Assembly (NCBI RefSeq): GCF_003003795.1
Contig: NZ_PVWK01000081.1
Span: 1-64,000, forward strand
DNA: 64,000 nt
DNA from: Stenomitos frigidus ULC18
Lineage (GTDB): Bacteria; Cyanobacteriota; Cyanobacteriia; Leptolyngbyales; Leptolyngbyaceae
Reading direction: 5' to 3'
The notes beneath the pieces were generated by a model, which had not been told where the DNA came from, searched no databases, and saw nothing but the letters and a program-made list of their open reading frames with translations. Positions 18,171 to 28,011 of this stretch are shown here, piece after piece. The first letter of the stretch is position 1. Each line of letters starts with the position of its first letter. Both the position numbers and the translations under genes were made by a program.

Positions 18171-18284
18171 AGTACACATCTAAGATTTCGAGCCCTATGT
18201 GTAGGCTTTTTCGCTCCTGAATTTTGAATTCTGACTTCTAACTTAGCTGACCGCTGGTAGCTCATGACTGACCGCTACTGTCAG

Positions 18285-18689
18285 CTAAAAATTCGTCGAA
18301 ATCGCCTGCACGGGACAGGTCGGAATGCACTGCTCACAAACAATGCAGCGCGATCGCGTGAAGGTCAGTTTAAATGACTCTGGGTCAAGCCTCAGAGCTT
18401 CGGTGGGACAAACGCCGGTACACAAGCCACAGTGCACGCAACTGTCTTCGTCGATCAGGATTTCGCGGTTAGAGAACGACACGCCAATGTCTTGCGATCG
18501 CATCCAGTCGATCGCGGCATCCAGTTGGTCAATGTCGCCGGACAACTCGACTACCAGCTTGCCAATTTGATTGGGGGCAACCTGGGCACGAATAATATTT
18601 GCCGCCACATTGAAATCTTTTGCCAGTCGATAGGTGACTGGCATCTGCACAGAGCGCTTGGGAAACGTGAGCGTGACCCGTTTTTTCAC
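18285..18689 (-). CDS. NIL domain and 2[4Fe-4S] ferredoxin protein
   Basis: A 134-residue protein. Residues 1-75 form a NIL domain (VTLTFPKRSVQMPVTYRLA), otherwise found at the C-terminus of methionine ABC transporter ATPases. Residues 78-134 form a bacterial-type ferredoxin with two cluster motifs, CVHCGLCTGVCP and CIVCEQCIPTCP. The fusion is typical of cyanobacteria and is suspected to work in sulphur amino acid metabolism. It has no operon partner here; an IS110 remnant lies upstream. Confidence 0.9.
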   Translation of the reverse strand: MKKRVTLTFPKRSVQMPVTYRLAKDFNVAANIIRAQVAPNQIGKLVVELSGDIDQLDAAIDWMRSQDIGVSFSNREILIDEDSCVHCGLCTGVCPTEALRLDPESFKLTFTRSRCIVCEQCIPTCPVQAISTNF

Positions 18690-18752
18690 TGGTAATCCTA
18701 TTTGCCGTTGGAAGTCATTTCCTTCTGTAGATACTGTGGATAGTGAAGCCTG

Positions 18753-19151
18753 TCAAGCGAGAGGCGGCGGGAAGCAGAGCGTTGGGTCAAAGGGTTTACC
18801 GGAGTGCAGCACCCCAAACACCCAGCGCATCAGCTTATGCATCACGGCTCCGAGGACTTGACGTTTGGTTTTCTGGCGTGCGAGGCGTTGGTCGCGCCAG
18901 GTGCGCATGGCTTGATTCCAGCGCCACCAGGAGAGGGCAGGAAAAAACAACACTGTTCGCCATCGTGCCTTGCCGAGTTTGGAGCGGAGAGGTTTGCTAT
19001 GAATCGAGGTACCTGACGACTTTTCTTGGGGAGTCAACCCCGCAGCAGCGGCCAGTTGACGGGCTGAGACAAAGGCGCGCCAAGCCCCACTTTCAGCCAG
19101 CATCCCAGCGGCCGTCAGCGAACCAATGCCGGGAATTGAGTTGAGTTCACT
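18753..19151 (-). pseudogene. IS110-family transposase, C-terminal remnant
   Basis: The frame encodes the IS110/IS116/IS902 C-terminal domain (SIPGIGSLTAAGMLAESGAW, SARQLAAAAGLTPQ, KSSGTS, HKLMRWVFGVLHSGKPFDP). The N-terminal DEDD catalytic domain is missing, and the residues before SIPGIG do not belong to the family. The breakpoint is near 19150. It is an immobile fragment. Confidence 0.82.
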
Positions 19152-19202
19152 CAATCTGACGGTTCTTGCATCATTTTTGCTGAAAGCTGCGCTTACACAC
19201 AA

Positions 19203-19224
19203 GGGACGTGACATGTCACGTCCC
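19203..19224. repeat. 22-bp perfect palindrome
   Basis: GGGACGTGACA followed directly by its complement TGTCACGTCCC. It lies between the IS110 remnant and the amylase gene, with flanks AAG and TAC. It could mark the right boundary of the insertion or be part of a small dispersed palindrome family (compare GTAGGGA cores of the MITE-like copies). Confidence 0.8.
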
Positions 19225-19240
19225 TACAGATTGAACCCAA

Positions 19241-20722
19241 CTACTTTGTCTGAGGCACCCACACAGAAACAGAGCCACCATTGCAGCGGAATTCACCCCA
19301 ACCATCATCACCAGTAGTCACCGCTCCATCCACATGTCCAGTGATATCCACATAGGTCGCATTTGGTTGCTTCACTTCCATCCGCTTGGTGCCCTCACTC
19401 CCATTACTGAGCACCACTGCCAGTCCGCCGGGATGTTCCTCATCGCCTAAACGCGTCCAGCCGATCGTGTTGGCATGATCAAAGTAATCATATTGCTCAC
19501 CATAGGCATAGGTTTGACGTGCTTCAAGCATGGCATCCAGCACCGCTCGATGGCTGTCTAACCACACTTCATGGTCTTCACCGTCCTTTCCTTTGTCTGT
19601 ATAGTGCGCACCGTAGTAATCGGCATAGAAGATGCAGGGATAGCCTTCACTACGGAGCAAGATCAACGCGTAGGCAAGCGGCTTAAACCAGGCTTCAACC
19701 ACTGATTCCAGCGACTGCAAGGGTTGAGAATCGTGGTTTTCGACCAGCGTTACCGCAAGCGTTGGTTGCTGTTGCACCAGGGTATTGTCAAAAATTTGCC
19801 GCATGTCATAGCTGTTGCCTGCTTTACTGGCGACATGGAAGTTGTAATGCAGCGGTGCATCAAACAGTGTGACGCGACCGTTGGTGGTTTCCACAAAGCT
19901 GTGCAATGCTTCCACATCGTACGACCAGTATTCACCTACAGCGAACAGGTCACGCTGAGCGTAGTGGCTCACATGGTCTAACCATTCGCGGAAGAAGTCG
20001 GCTGAAACGTGCTTAACGGCATCAAACCGAAACCCATCAACCCCTGTGGTATCGACATACCATTCACCCCAGTACTTTAACTCGCCCTGCACTTCGGGGT
20101 GCGCCATATCCAGGTCACAACCCATGAGGTAGTCAAAATTGCCATTCTCTAAATCGACATTGCGATCGAACTCTTTGCCTTTCAGTAAGTAAATCGCCCT
20201 TTCAGACTCGTTGTAGGCGTTGTAATCGATCGCGTCAAAGTGCCACCAATGCCATTCCATTTTGGAATATTTGCCTTTACGACCGGGAAACTTAAAATGC
20301 GTCCAGGCTTTGATGGTTTGATACTCACCGATCGGCTGATTACGGTTTTCCATACTAAAGGGAGTCGCTTGCGCTTCTTCCTCCTCATCGGCTCCTAATT
20401 TGTGGTTAAAAACCGCATCGGCATAAATCCGAATGCCTGCTTTTTGTGCCACTTTAATGGCCTGCAGATACTCTTCTTTAGTGCCGTACTTCGTGCGCAC
20501 CGAGCCTTTCTGATCAAACTCGCCTAAGTCAAATAAATCATAAACGCCATAGCCAACGTCATAACCACCCCCGGTTCCCTTGTAGGCTGGGGGTAACCAA
20601 ACGGAAGTGACTCCAACTTTTGCTAATTCATCGGCAGATTCAGCGAGTTGCTTCCAGAGCTTTCCATCGGGTTCGATATACCAATGGAAGTACTGCATCA
20701 TTACGCCATTTAGTTCAGACAT
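19241..20722 (-). CDS. Cytoplasmic alpha-amylase (GH13)
   Basis: A 493-residue GH13 enzyme, subfamily 5-like, that hydrolyses internal alpha-1,4 bonds of glycogen or maltodextrins. Conserved regions are DAVFNH (102-107), GFRFDAVKH (nucleophile Asp234), VGEYW (acid Glu264) and VENHDSQ (Asp331). It begins NGVMMQYFHWY, as in liquefying cytoplasmic amylases, and lacks a signal peptide. It is monocistronic. A MITE-like element lies between it and the divergent adenosine deaminase gene. Confidence 0.93.
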   Translation of the reverse strand: MSELNGVMMQYFHWYIEPDGKLWKQLAESADELAKVGVTSVWLPPAYKGTGGGYDVGYGVYDLFDLGEFDQKGSVRTKYGTKEEYLQAIKVAQKAGIRIYADAVFNHKLGADEEEEAQATPFSMENRNQPIGEYQTIKAWTHFKFPGRKGKYSKMEWHWWHFDAIDYNAYNESERAIYLLKGKEFDRNVDLENGNFDYLMGCDLDMAHPEVQGELKYWGEWYVDTTGVDGFRFDAVKHVSADFFREWLDHVSHYAQRDLFAVGEYWSYDVEALHSFVETTNGRVTLFDAPLHYNFHVASKAGNSYDMRQIFDNTLVQQQPTLAVTLVENHDSQPLQSLESVVEAWFKPLAYALILLRSEGYPCIFYADYYGAHYTDKGKDGEDHEVWLDSHRAVLDAMLEARQTYAYGEQYDYFDHANTIGWTRLGDEEHPGGLAVVLSNGSEGTKRMEVKQPNATYVDITGHVDGAVTTGDDGWGEFRCNGGSVSVWVPQTK

Positions 20723-20853
20723 TGCTGTGACCCCATAAAGTTACGTTTATTTATGTTCCTACAGTAAATTAGTCGGAAATTAATTGTCGGACAATCTGCC
20801 GATCGACGTATCTAGCCTTGCTCCCAAGGCTGACGAGATATCCAAGTCTTCTT

Positions 20854-20949
20854 TAGGAACGCGGATTTAATCAGGTGCAATTCTTTTTGTAGGGATGTCG
20901 TCCCTACAGAAGGGAAATGGTTCAGATTAATTAATCCACGATACTTAGT
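20854..20949. repeat. MITE-like element, copy B
   Basis: A roughly 96-bp relative of the element at 13592-13695. Its centre is GTAGGGA-TGTCG-TCCCTAC rather than GTTCCATGGAAC; the outer parts match closely (GTGCAATTCTTT, CTACAGAAGGGA, TTAATTAATCCACGAT). It occupies a good part of the 358-bp spacer between the amylase and the adenosine deaminase gene. Confidence 0.7.
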
Positions 20950-21080
20950 GTTCTTATAGAGCGACCAAAACGCTGGGTTCTTCTCGCGTAAACATTAATT
21001 GCAGTGAAAATTTAATTTCTTGGCAAGCGAACGGCAATATGGTTTGATGCAACTGGTCTCTTTGCAAAGGTTGTCGCTCA

Positions 21081-22646
21081 ATGTCCAAAGCCGCTCACAT
21101 ACCGTTGTTTCTTGGCTTGTTGGTCGGCTCTGGTTTAGCAATATCGGGCGTGGCAGCGCAAGATGCCAATCCGCCTACGCTGCGTCGTTCTGAAGCCCAA
21201 GCCGCCAGTTGGTTAGAGCAACATCGCGATAGCCCACCCGCCATCCGTGCCTTTGTACAGCGGATGCCCAAAGGCGGTGATATTCACACCCATTTGAGCG
21301 GTGCAGTGTATGCCGAGCATTACCTGGAATGGGCGATCGCCGATGGCTATTGTGTCGATCCAGTCGCCATTAAATTGGTGACACCAACGGATTGTGGTAA
21401 GGCTCCCAACTATTTCCCAGCGTCGGAGTTGTTTAAGCGATCGAGTGTTTACGATGCTCTGGTCAATCGCTGGTCTACACGCAGTCTGGCGTTTGCTGGA
21501 AAGTCGGGACATGACCAATTTTTTCAAGCGTTTGAAGGGTTTGATCTCATCTCATCTTCACCTTCACGTCGGGGTGATATGGTCGCTGAAGTGGCCAATC
21601 GAGCCGCCTCTCAGCATGTCTCGTATTTAGAGTTGCTGTTAACGACTCAGGGTAGCGCGACGACACAATTGGCGCGATCGGTGGGCTGGCAGACAACCCT
21701 CGCCGAAACCCGTCGCCAACTCCTGGCAAAAGGATTGCTCAAGCTAGTGAACGATGGCAAGCAAGAACTCGACCAGCTAGAGGGACGCACAGCGAAAGCG
21801 CTGGGATGCGGCTCTGCTAAAGCGCAACCCGGTTGTCAGGTGACCGTGCGGTTTTTGCAGCAGACCAATCGCTTCAAAGCACCGCTCGAAGTCTTTGCTC
21901 AGTTTGTGTACGCGTTTGAGTTGGCGAAGACTGATTCACGCGTGGTCGGAATTAATTTAGTGGCACCCGAAGATCACCCGATCGCCCTCCGAGACTACAC
22001 ACGACAGATGGAAATGCTGCAATTCCTCCATCAGCAGTCGCCATCGGTGAAAGTCTCGCTCCATGCGGGTGAATTAACGCTGGGACTGGTACCCCCCGAG
22101 CAACTGCGCTTTCACATTCGGCAGGCAGTGGAAATGGCGCAAGCCGATCGCATTGGACATGGCGTCGATCTGCTTTATGAAGACAACCCGTTTGGTTTGC
22201 TGGAGTTGATGCGAAAACGGGGCGTCTTGGTCGAAATCTGCCTCACCAGCAATGAGGCGATTTTGAATGTGAAGGGTAAGGATCACCCCTTTCCGCTTTA
22301 TTGGGCGGCTGGTGTACCCGTGACCTTAGCCTCCGATGATGAAGGCATTTCCCGCGTTGACCTCAGCAACGAATACCAGTTAGCCGTGCAACGGTATGCG
22401 TTGAAATATGAGGATCTCAAGCGCTTAGCCCGCAACAGCCTGGAATATAGCTTTCTGAAAGGGCAGAGCCTCTGGCAATCGCCTCGCTATACCGCCGTTG
22501 CATCGGCTTGTACAACGGATAACCCTGGCTCAACCGCCCTTTCTAAACCCTGTACAGCCTTGCTCAAAGAGAGCGATCGCGCCCGCGCCCAGTGGCAGCT
22601 AGAAGCTGATTTTACTGCTTTTGAAGCGCTGTCGTGGTTGAAGTAG
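21081..22646 (+). CDS. Exported adenosine deaminase-family protein
   Basis: A 521-residue metallohydrolase of the adenosine/AMP deaminase superfamily, of the ADGF-like long type. It has a signal peptide (LFLGLLVGSGLAISGVAAQ) and zinc ligands in DIHTHLSGA (His69, His71), SLHAGEL, DRIGHGVDL and LASDDEGI. It should deaminate adenosine or a related purine outside the cytoplasm, possibly for nucleoside salvage. Exported adenosine deaminases are less common than cytoplasmic ones. It stands alone. Confidence 0.87.
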   Translation: MSKAAHIPLFLGLLVGSGLAISGVAAQDANPPTLRRSEAQAASWLEQHRDSPPAIRAFVQRMPKGGDIHTHLSGAVYAEHYLEWAIADGYCVDPVAIKLVTPTDCGKAPNYFPASELFKRSSVYDALVNRWSTRSLAFAGKSGHDQFFQAFEGFDLISSSPSRRGDMVAEVANRAASQHVSYLELLLTTQGSATTQLARSVGWQTTLAETRRQLLAKGLLKLVNDGKQELDQLEGRTAKALGCGSAKAQPGCQVTVRFLQQTNRFKAPLEVFAQFVYAFELAKTDSRVVGINLVAPEDHPIALRDYTRQMEMLQFLHQQSPSVKVSLHAGELTLGLVPPEQLRFHIRQAVEMAQADRIGHGVDLLYEDNPFGLLELMRKRGVLVEICLTSNEAILNVKGKDHPFPLYWAAGVPVTLASDDEGISRVDLSNEYQLAVQRYALKYEDLKRLARNSLEYSFLKGQSLWQSPRYTAVASACTTDNPGSTALSKPCTALLKESDRARAQWQLEADFTAFEALSWLK

Positions 22647-22889
22647 GGAGCGGTCAGCGGTCAGTGATGAAGGTGCTGCTGAATATAAATTTTGAATTTT
22701 GAGTTTTGAGTAGCGCTTCAAGCCGACAAGCTAGAGAGTGTTGAGTTGAGTGCTCCCTCTGCTCCCCCTGACCCTCTGCTCCCTCTGCTCCCTCTGCCTT
22801 CTAATTGCTGACCGCTGACCGCTGATAGCTAATCCTCCGCTATCTTCCCTGAACCCCTTATCCTAATAATAGAGACCCCACGTTTCGAG
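22647..22889. repeat. Spacer filled with short tandem repeats
   Basis: Several repeat types are present. There are GGTCAGC units at both ends and TTTTGAG units near 22690-22710, running into a partial copy of the AGCGTAGCGG palindrome. A C-rich array of CTCCCTCTG/CTCCCCCTG units lies at about 22750-22800. No gene is visible. Confidence 0.7.
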
Positions 22890-24254
22890 ATGGCAATGGC
22901 AGACATTAAACCCATTCATGTGATTGGCGGTGGTTTGGCAGGGACTGAGGCTGCGTGGCAGATTGCCCAGGCAGGCATCCCGGTCATTCTCTACGAAATG
23001 CGACCGCAGCGATCGAGTCCGGCGCATCATTCTGAGCATTTGGCAGAACTGGTGTGTAGTAACTCCTTTGGGGCACAGTCGAGCGATCGCGCCTCTGGTT
23101 TGCTTCACGAAGAATTGCGGCGGTTGGGGTCGATCGTGATTGGGAAAGCAGATGAACACTCAGTGCCTGCGGGTGGAGCCCTGGCGGTCGATCGTGCCAT
23201 TTTTAGCCGCAATCTAACGGAAACGTTGGATCAGCATCCGTTGATTGACTTGCGACGTGAGGAAGTTCCCGCAATTCCGACGGAAGGGATTAGCGTGTTA
23301 ACGACGGGCCCCTTAACCAGTCCGGCTCTGGCAGAGGATCTGCATCGCTTTACAGGCATGGAGTACATGAGCTTTTTCGATGCTGCTAGCCCGATCGTCG
23401 TGGGCGAATCCATTGACTTTGATGTGGCGTTTCTGGCGTCTCGGTACGATCGGGGTGAAGCTGCCTATCTCAACTGCCCCATAAACCGGGAACAGTATCT
23501 TCACTTTCGGCAAGAGTTGTGTCAGGCAGAGCAGGCAGAACTGAAGGATTTTGAGCAAGAAACGGCGAAGTTCTTTGAAGGGTGTTTGCCGATCGAAGAA
23601 ATGGCGCGACGGGGCGAAGACACCATGCGCTACGGCCCCCTCAAACCTGTGGGCTTGTTCGATGCTCGTCAAGGCGACTTTCGTGATCCCGAAAACAAAG
23701 CCAAACGTCCCTATGCCGTTGTGCAACTGCGGCAAGAAGATCGGGCAGGACAACTGTGGAATATGGTGGGCTTTCAGACGAATCTGCGTTGGGGCGAGCA
23801 AAAGCGCGTCTTTCAACTGATTCCTGGCCTGGAAAACGCCGAGTTTGTGCGGATGGGCGTGATGCATCGCAATACGTTTGTTAACGCACCCGAATTGCTG
23901 CACGCAACTTTGCAATTCAAGCAGCGCGAAACGCTCTTTGCCGCCGGACAACTGGTCGGCACCGAAGGCTACACAGCCGCAGCAGCAGGTGGCTGGTTGG
24001 CTGGCACCAATGCTGCACGGGTAGCATTAGGACAGGCTCCGATCGCCCTGCCTGCAACCACCATGATGGGTGCCCTCTTCGAGTTCATCAGCTCTGCCTC
24101 GCCGAAGCACTTCCAGCCCATGCCACCAAATTTTGGGATCTTGCCCGAATTACCCAAGCGTATTCGCAACAAGCAAGAGCGCTATGGTCTGTACCGCGAT
24201 CGTGCCCTTGATGATCTGTTTGCATGGATGCATCAACTTCGGGTGGCAGCTTAG
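22890..24254 (+). CDS. trmFO: FADH2/methylene-THF-dependent tRNA (uracil-54-C5)-methyltransferase
   Basis: TrmFO (formerly Gid) makes ribothymidine at position 54 of the tRNA T-loop using methylene-tetrahydrofolate and FAD. The 454-residue protein has the FAD-binding [30 protein letters not shown] and the C-terminal [20 protein letters not shown]. There are two possible start Met codons at 22890 and 22896. Length matches the family. Confidence 0.96.
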   Translation: MAMADIKPIHVIGGGLAGTEAAWQIAQAGIPVILYEMRPQRSSPAHHSEHLAELVCSNSFGAQSSDRASGLLHEELRRLGSIVIGKADEHSVPAGGALAVDRAIFSRNLTETLDQHPLIDLRREEVPAIPTEGISVLTTGPLTSPALAEDLHRFTGMEYMSFFDAASPIVVGESIDFDVAFLASRYDRGEAAYLNCPINREQYLHFRQELCQAEQAELKDFEQETAKFFEGCLPIEEMARRGEDTMRYGPLKPVGLFDARQGDFRDPENKAKRPYAVVQLRQEDRAGQLWNMVGFQTNLRWGEQKRVFQLIPGLENAEFVRMGVMHRNTFVNAPELLHATLQFKQRETLFAAGQLVGTEGYTAAAAGGWLAGTNAARVALGQAPIALPATTMMGALFEFISSASPKHFQPMPPNFGILPELPKRIRNKQERYGLYRDRALDDLFAWMHQLRVAA

Positions 24255-24257
24255 GAG

Positions 24258-24417
24258 TGGCTGTCAGCAGTCAGCAGTCAGCGGTCAGCACTAAAACTGG
24301 ATGGCTGTCGTGGAATATGATGGAAACAAACAGTATTGGTTTTTGTCTGCTACTGGATAGTGATCAGCGGACAGCACTCAAGCTGATAGCTGACCGCTGA
24401 TAGCTGACCGCTCATCT
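24258..24417. repeat. Heptamer arrays between trmFO and ilvH
   Basis: Two arrays of CAGCAGT/GGTCAGC units lie at 24258-24298 and 24376-24417 (TGATAGCTGACCGC repeated). They separate the convergent trmFO and ilvH ends. No terminator with a T-tract is evident. Confidence 0.75.
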
Positions 24418-24421
24418 CCCC

Positions 24422-24940
24422 TCAGACTTTCGCTTCCAACGACTTCAGGTACTCTGTATTCACGCCAGATTCGCGCGGGAGGGCGATTTTGCCAGTGCGA
24501 GCAATTTCACGAAGGCCAAATTTGTTAAGCACCTGGACGATCGCCACCATCTTGCCTGGATCACCGACGACTTCCAGCGTGACAGAATCTTCGGCTACGT
24601 CCACTACGCGAGCCCGAAAAATCTGTGCCAGTTCCACAATTTCGGAACGAGTGGTGCTGGTTGCATTGACTTTCATCAACATCAGTTCCCGCTCAACGCA
24701 GGGCACTTCGGTAATATCCTGCACTTTGAGGACGTTGATCAGCTTATAGAGCTGCTTGGTCAACTGCTCAATGCTGTCATTGTCACCAGGGACGACCATC
24801 GTAATGCGCGAAACACCCATTTGTTCCGCCGGACCAACCGCCAGACTTTCGATGTTGAACCCGCGACGGGCAAACAAACCAGCAATGCGGGTGAGAACCC
24901 CCGCTTCGTCTTCAACTAAAACAGAGAGGGTGTGCTTCAT
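24422..24940 (-). CDS. ilvH: Acetolactate synthase small (regulatory) subunit
   Basis: A 172-residue ACT-domain protein that activates acetohydroxyacid synthase and gives it valine feedback control in branched-chain amino acid synthesis. The N-terminus [20 protein letters not shown], the segment [13 protein letters not shown] and the second domain starting [11 protein letters not shown] are diagnostic. The catalytic subunit is not adjacent, as is usual in cyanobacteria. Confidence 0.95.
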   Translation of the reverse strand: MKHTLSVLVEDEAGVLTRIAGLFARRGFNIESLAVGPAEQMGVSRITMVVPGDNDSIEQLTKQLYKLINVLKVQDITEVPCVERELMLMKVNATSTTRSEIVELAQIFRARVVDVAEDSVTLEVVGDPGKMVAIVQVLNKFGLREIARTGKIALPRESGVNTEYLKSLEAKV

Positions 24941-25111
24941 GGACTTGGAGATTAGCTTAAAAACGGCGAGTGTAGTAAAAAGCTGACAGCGCGGCAGGAG
25001 GCGATCGTGCCTGAGTTTCTCATTTTATCGTGAGAGCTTGCATTCCTCATAGCAACCTCTCGATTGAAACAGCCTCTTCTTTTATGAAGCCTTTGGTCTA
25101 ATGCCCGCTTG

Positions 25112-26110
25112 TTAAAGCTTCACGGTCTGTCCTGATTCTGCCGATCGCCGTGCTGCGTCTGCCACTTTTAGCGTATACAAACTCGTTTCGGGTGTGACAT
25201 AGAGCGGCTTTCCGTAGATTAAGTAATCCAAAACCATTGCCGTATCTTTGGTAAACAAGCCACGCCGACTTCCAAGCGCGATCGGTTCGCTGCCGTCTGC
25301 CTGCACCAGCGTGCCCTGATCCCCATCAAAAATGAGTGCTCCTTTGTCGCCATGCACTGCCATCTTTCGCTCTGACTGCCAAATCGCTTCACCCTTGGCG
25401 TACACCACTTCTGCCAGTAGACCCGACTGAAAGCGTAGTTGAGCAGTGCAGTAACAGGTTGCGTAGTAGGGTGCGGCTTCGGCGCGATCGCCAAACTGCG
25501 ACTGACAGCTTACCGTTACCACTGTGCCAAACAGATCAATGAGGCGATGCAGCCGTGAGAGGGCACCGACTAACGGGAAGCCAAACAGTTCAGGATGATA
25601 CGTCCAGCGCTGGGGGGCGGGGTTTTCGGGTTTGATGGTGGCGTAACGGGCAAAAAAAGGCTTGCCGATCGCAGGTAAAGACGTTTTCAACGCTTGATGC
25701 ATGTTGCCCAACAGCTCGATATGTTCAACATGCAACAGTTTGTCTTGAGCTTTTGCCAGCGCGATTAAAGCGGTTGCTTCGGTAACATCTAACGCTAAGG
25801 GATATTCAACGATGACGTGTTTCCCTGCTTCTAGTGCTGCACGGACGATCGCCCCATGATCCCGATTCACTGTAGCGATGATGATTACATCCAAAGCTGA
25901 TCGCTGCACCAATTCTGTCCAGGAGGCGATCGGCTCTGCACCATAGGTTTGGCTGAATGCTTCAGTGCTTTCGAAGGTGTGTCCAGCGACGGCAGTCAAG
26001 GTGGCTCGTGGTTCTACCTGTAGGGCTTGCGATCGTAGCTTTGCCGCATAACCCGTGCCGACTAAACCGACCTGGAGAGGAAGCGAGAAAGACAACGGGG
26101 TTTTGGTCAT
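25112..26110 (-). CDS. bvdR: Biliverdin reductase (Gfo/Idh/MocA family)
   Basis: A 332-residue NAD(P)-dependent oxidoreductase with Rossmann motif VGLVGTGYAAK, then EYPLAL, LLHVEHIELLG, PAPQRWTYH, FGFPLVGALSR and GSRRGLF. This order matches what I recall of cyanobacterial BvdR (Synechocystis slr1784 type), which reduces biliverdin to bilirubin and is linked to phycobilisome function. ATG 26110 is preferred over TTG 26125. A general Gfo/Idh sugar dehydrogenase is the alternative. The CHRD gene upstream is separated from it by a strong terminator. Confidence 0.83.
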   Translation of the reverse strand: MTKTPLSFSLPLQVGLVGTGYAAKLRSQALQVEPRATLTAVAGHTFESTEAFSQTYGAEPIASWTELVQRSALDVIIIATVNRDHGAIVRAALEAGKHVIVEYPLALDVTEATALIALAKAQDKLLHVEHIELLGNMHQALKTSLPAIGKPFFARYATIKPENPAPQRWTYHPELFGFPLVGALSRLHRLIDLFGTVVTVSCQSQFGDRAEAAPYYATCYCTAQLRFQSGLLAEVVYAKGEAIWQSERKMAVHGDKGALIFDGDQGTLVQADGSEPIALGSRRGLFTKDTAMVLDYLIYGKPLYVTPETSLYTLKVADAARRSAESGQTVKL

Positions 26111-26156
26111 GGGCTGTACTTTCAATGTTCCTTGTCATCACAAACCCTATCATCAC

Positions 26157-26197
26157 AAAAAACGGTAGAGGACAGATATATCCGTCGTCTACCGTTT
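26157..26197 (-). terminator. Intrinsic terminator of the CHRD gene
   Basis: On the minus strand an 18- to 19-bp stem (AAACGGTAGA on the outside, ATAT at the tip, two mismatches) is followed by TTTTTT. It lies 78 bases after the CHRD stop codon and 47 bases before the bvdR ATG. Confidence 0.88.
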
Positions 26198-26274
26198 GAT
26201 TGTCTTCTAGATCGATCGGTTGTCCTTAGAAGCGTTACAGGCAACGCCTCTACTCTGTGGCGTGAGACGGTTGG

Positions 26275-26973
26275 CTAGTAAGCTTTGAAAATCCCGCGCA
26301 GTTCACCAGCACGGTTTTGTTTGGTGTGCAAATCCATGTACAGCGTACCGTTGGACAGCGCTTGCAGTTGATCCTCTGTCAGCGTATACTCGCCCTTAAA
26401 TCTGCCGCTGAGTTGGTCGGCTCCTGGCTGCACCTCTAAAGCATATTGGAAGGGCCCGTTCTTCGAGGGGTCGCCTTTGTGAACGTGGATGCCCGAATTA
26501 ACATTGGGATTTGGTGGATTAACGGGATCGGTTGCAAAGTCACGTAGTGGGCTATTCAAACCACTGAAATCGCCGCGAACGACAAAGCGATTGCCAACCA
26601 AGACAGCGCCTGCGGAGCCAAACGCAAAGGTTGATGCAGAGGGCACGGTCGCCTTGCCTGTCATCACAGCGACATAACTGACCATCGGGGCACTTCGCAT
26701 CGGCACCACCTCTGTAGGCACCGGAGCCATGTCTGTAGGCGTCGGTGCTGGTGCTGCTGGCTCCGCTTGTGCCAACAACGCCGTTTCCGCTGCTTGCAGG
26801 TGCGTTGCCAATTGGGGGGCAGCATCTCTTATGAGACGGCTCTCGGCGTCGATCGGTGCGATCGCAAGACTGTCAAAACTCTTGCTCATGGAAGGTGTTG
26901 AGACGCCCACAATCATCAGACAAGTCATTAGCCCAAGCACCAGGCCAACCAAAGTTTTTCTGCTTCTACTCAT
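26275..26973 (-). CDS. Exported CHRD-domain protein
   Basis: A 232-residue protein with a signal peptide (LVGLVLGLMTCLMIVGVSTPSMS, seen as residues about 8-30), a Pro/Ala-rich linker (PAAPAPTPTDMAPVPTEV) and a CHRD domain of about 120 residues (SGIHVHKGDPSKNGPFQY, YMDLHTKQNRAGELRGIF). The CHRD fold is found in chordin and in many secreted bacterial proteins of unknown role. It is followed by its own terminator. Confidence 0.87.
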   Translation of the reverse strand: MSRSRKTLVGLVLGLMTCLMIVGVSTPSMSKSFDSLAIAPIDAESRLIRDAAPQLATHLQAAETALLAQAEPAAPAPTPTDMAPVPTEVVPMRSAPMVSYVAVMTGKATVPSASTFAFGSAGAVLVGNRFVVRGDFSGLNSPLRDFATDPVNPPNPNVNSGIHVHKGDPSKNGPFQYALEVQPGADQLSGRFKGEYTLTEDQLQALSNGTLYMDLHTKQNRAGELRGIFKAY

Positions 26974-27013
26974 GATATTCCTTGTAAGCTCAATAATGGT
27001 CTTTGTTTCCTAA

Positions 27014-27888
<875 letters not shown>

Positions 27889-27924
27889 CTGATTGTTTCA
27901 GCCATAGTACCTATCTGTAGAAGG

Positions 27925-27959
27925 GGCAAGGAGACTTAACCATCTCTTTGCCTCTTTTT
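27925..27959 (+). terminator. Intrinsic terminator of petF
   Basis: GGCAAGGAGA pairs with TCTCTTTGCC (one G-U pair) across an 8-base loop, followed by TCTTTTT. Confidence 0.88.
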
Positions 27960-28011
27960 GCTTGGTGCGTCTGCAGGCGCTACGGGGCTACTGGAGGGGT
28001 GTTAGCGTGTT

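Noticed and set aside
23313-23951. Long open frame of 212 codons on the minus strand opposite trmFO
   Set aside because: It lies wholly inside trmFO, has no family resemblance and no ribosome binding site. It is a by-product of codon bias.
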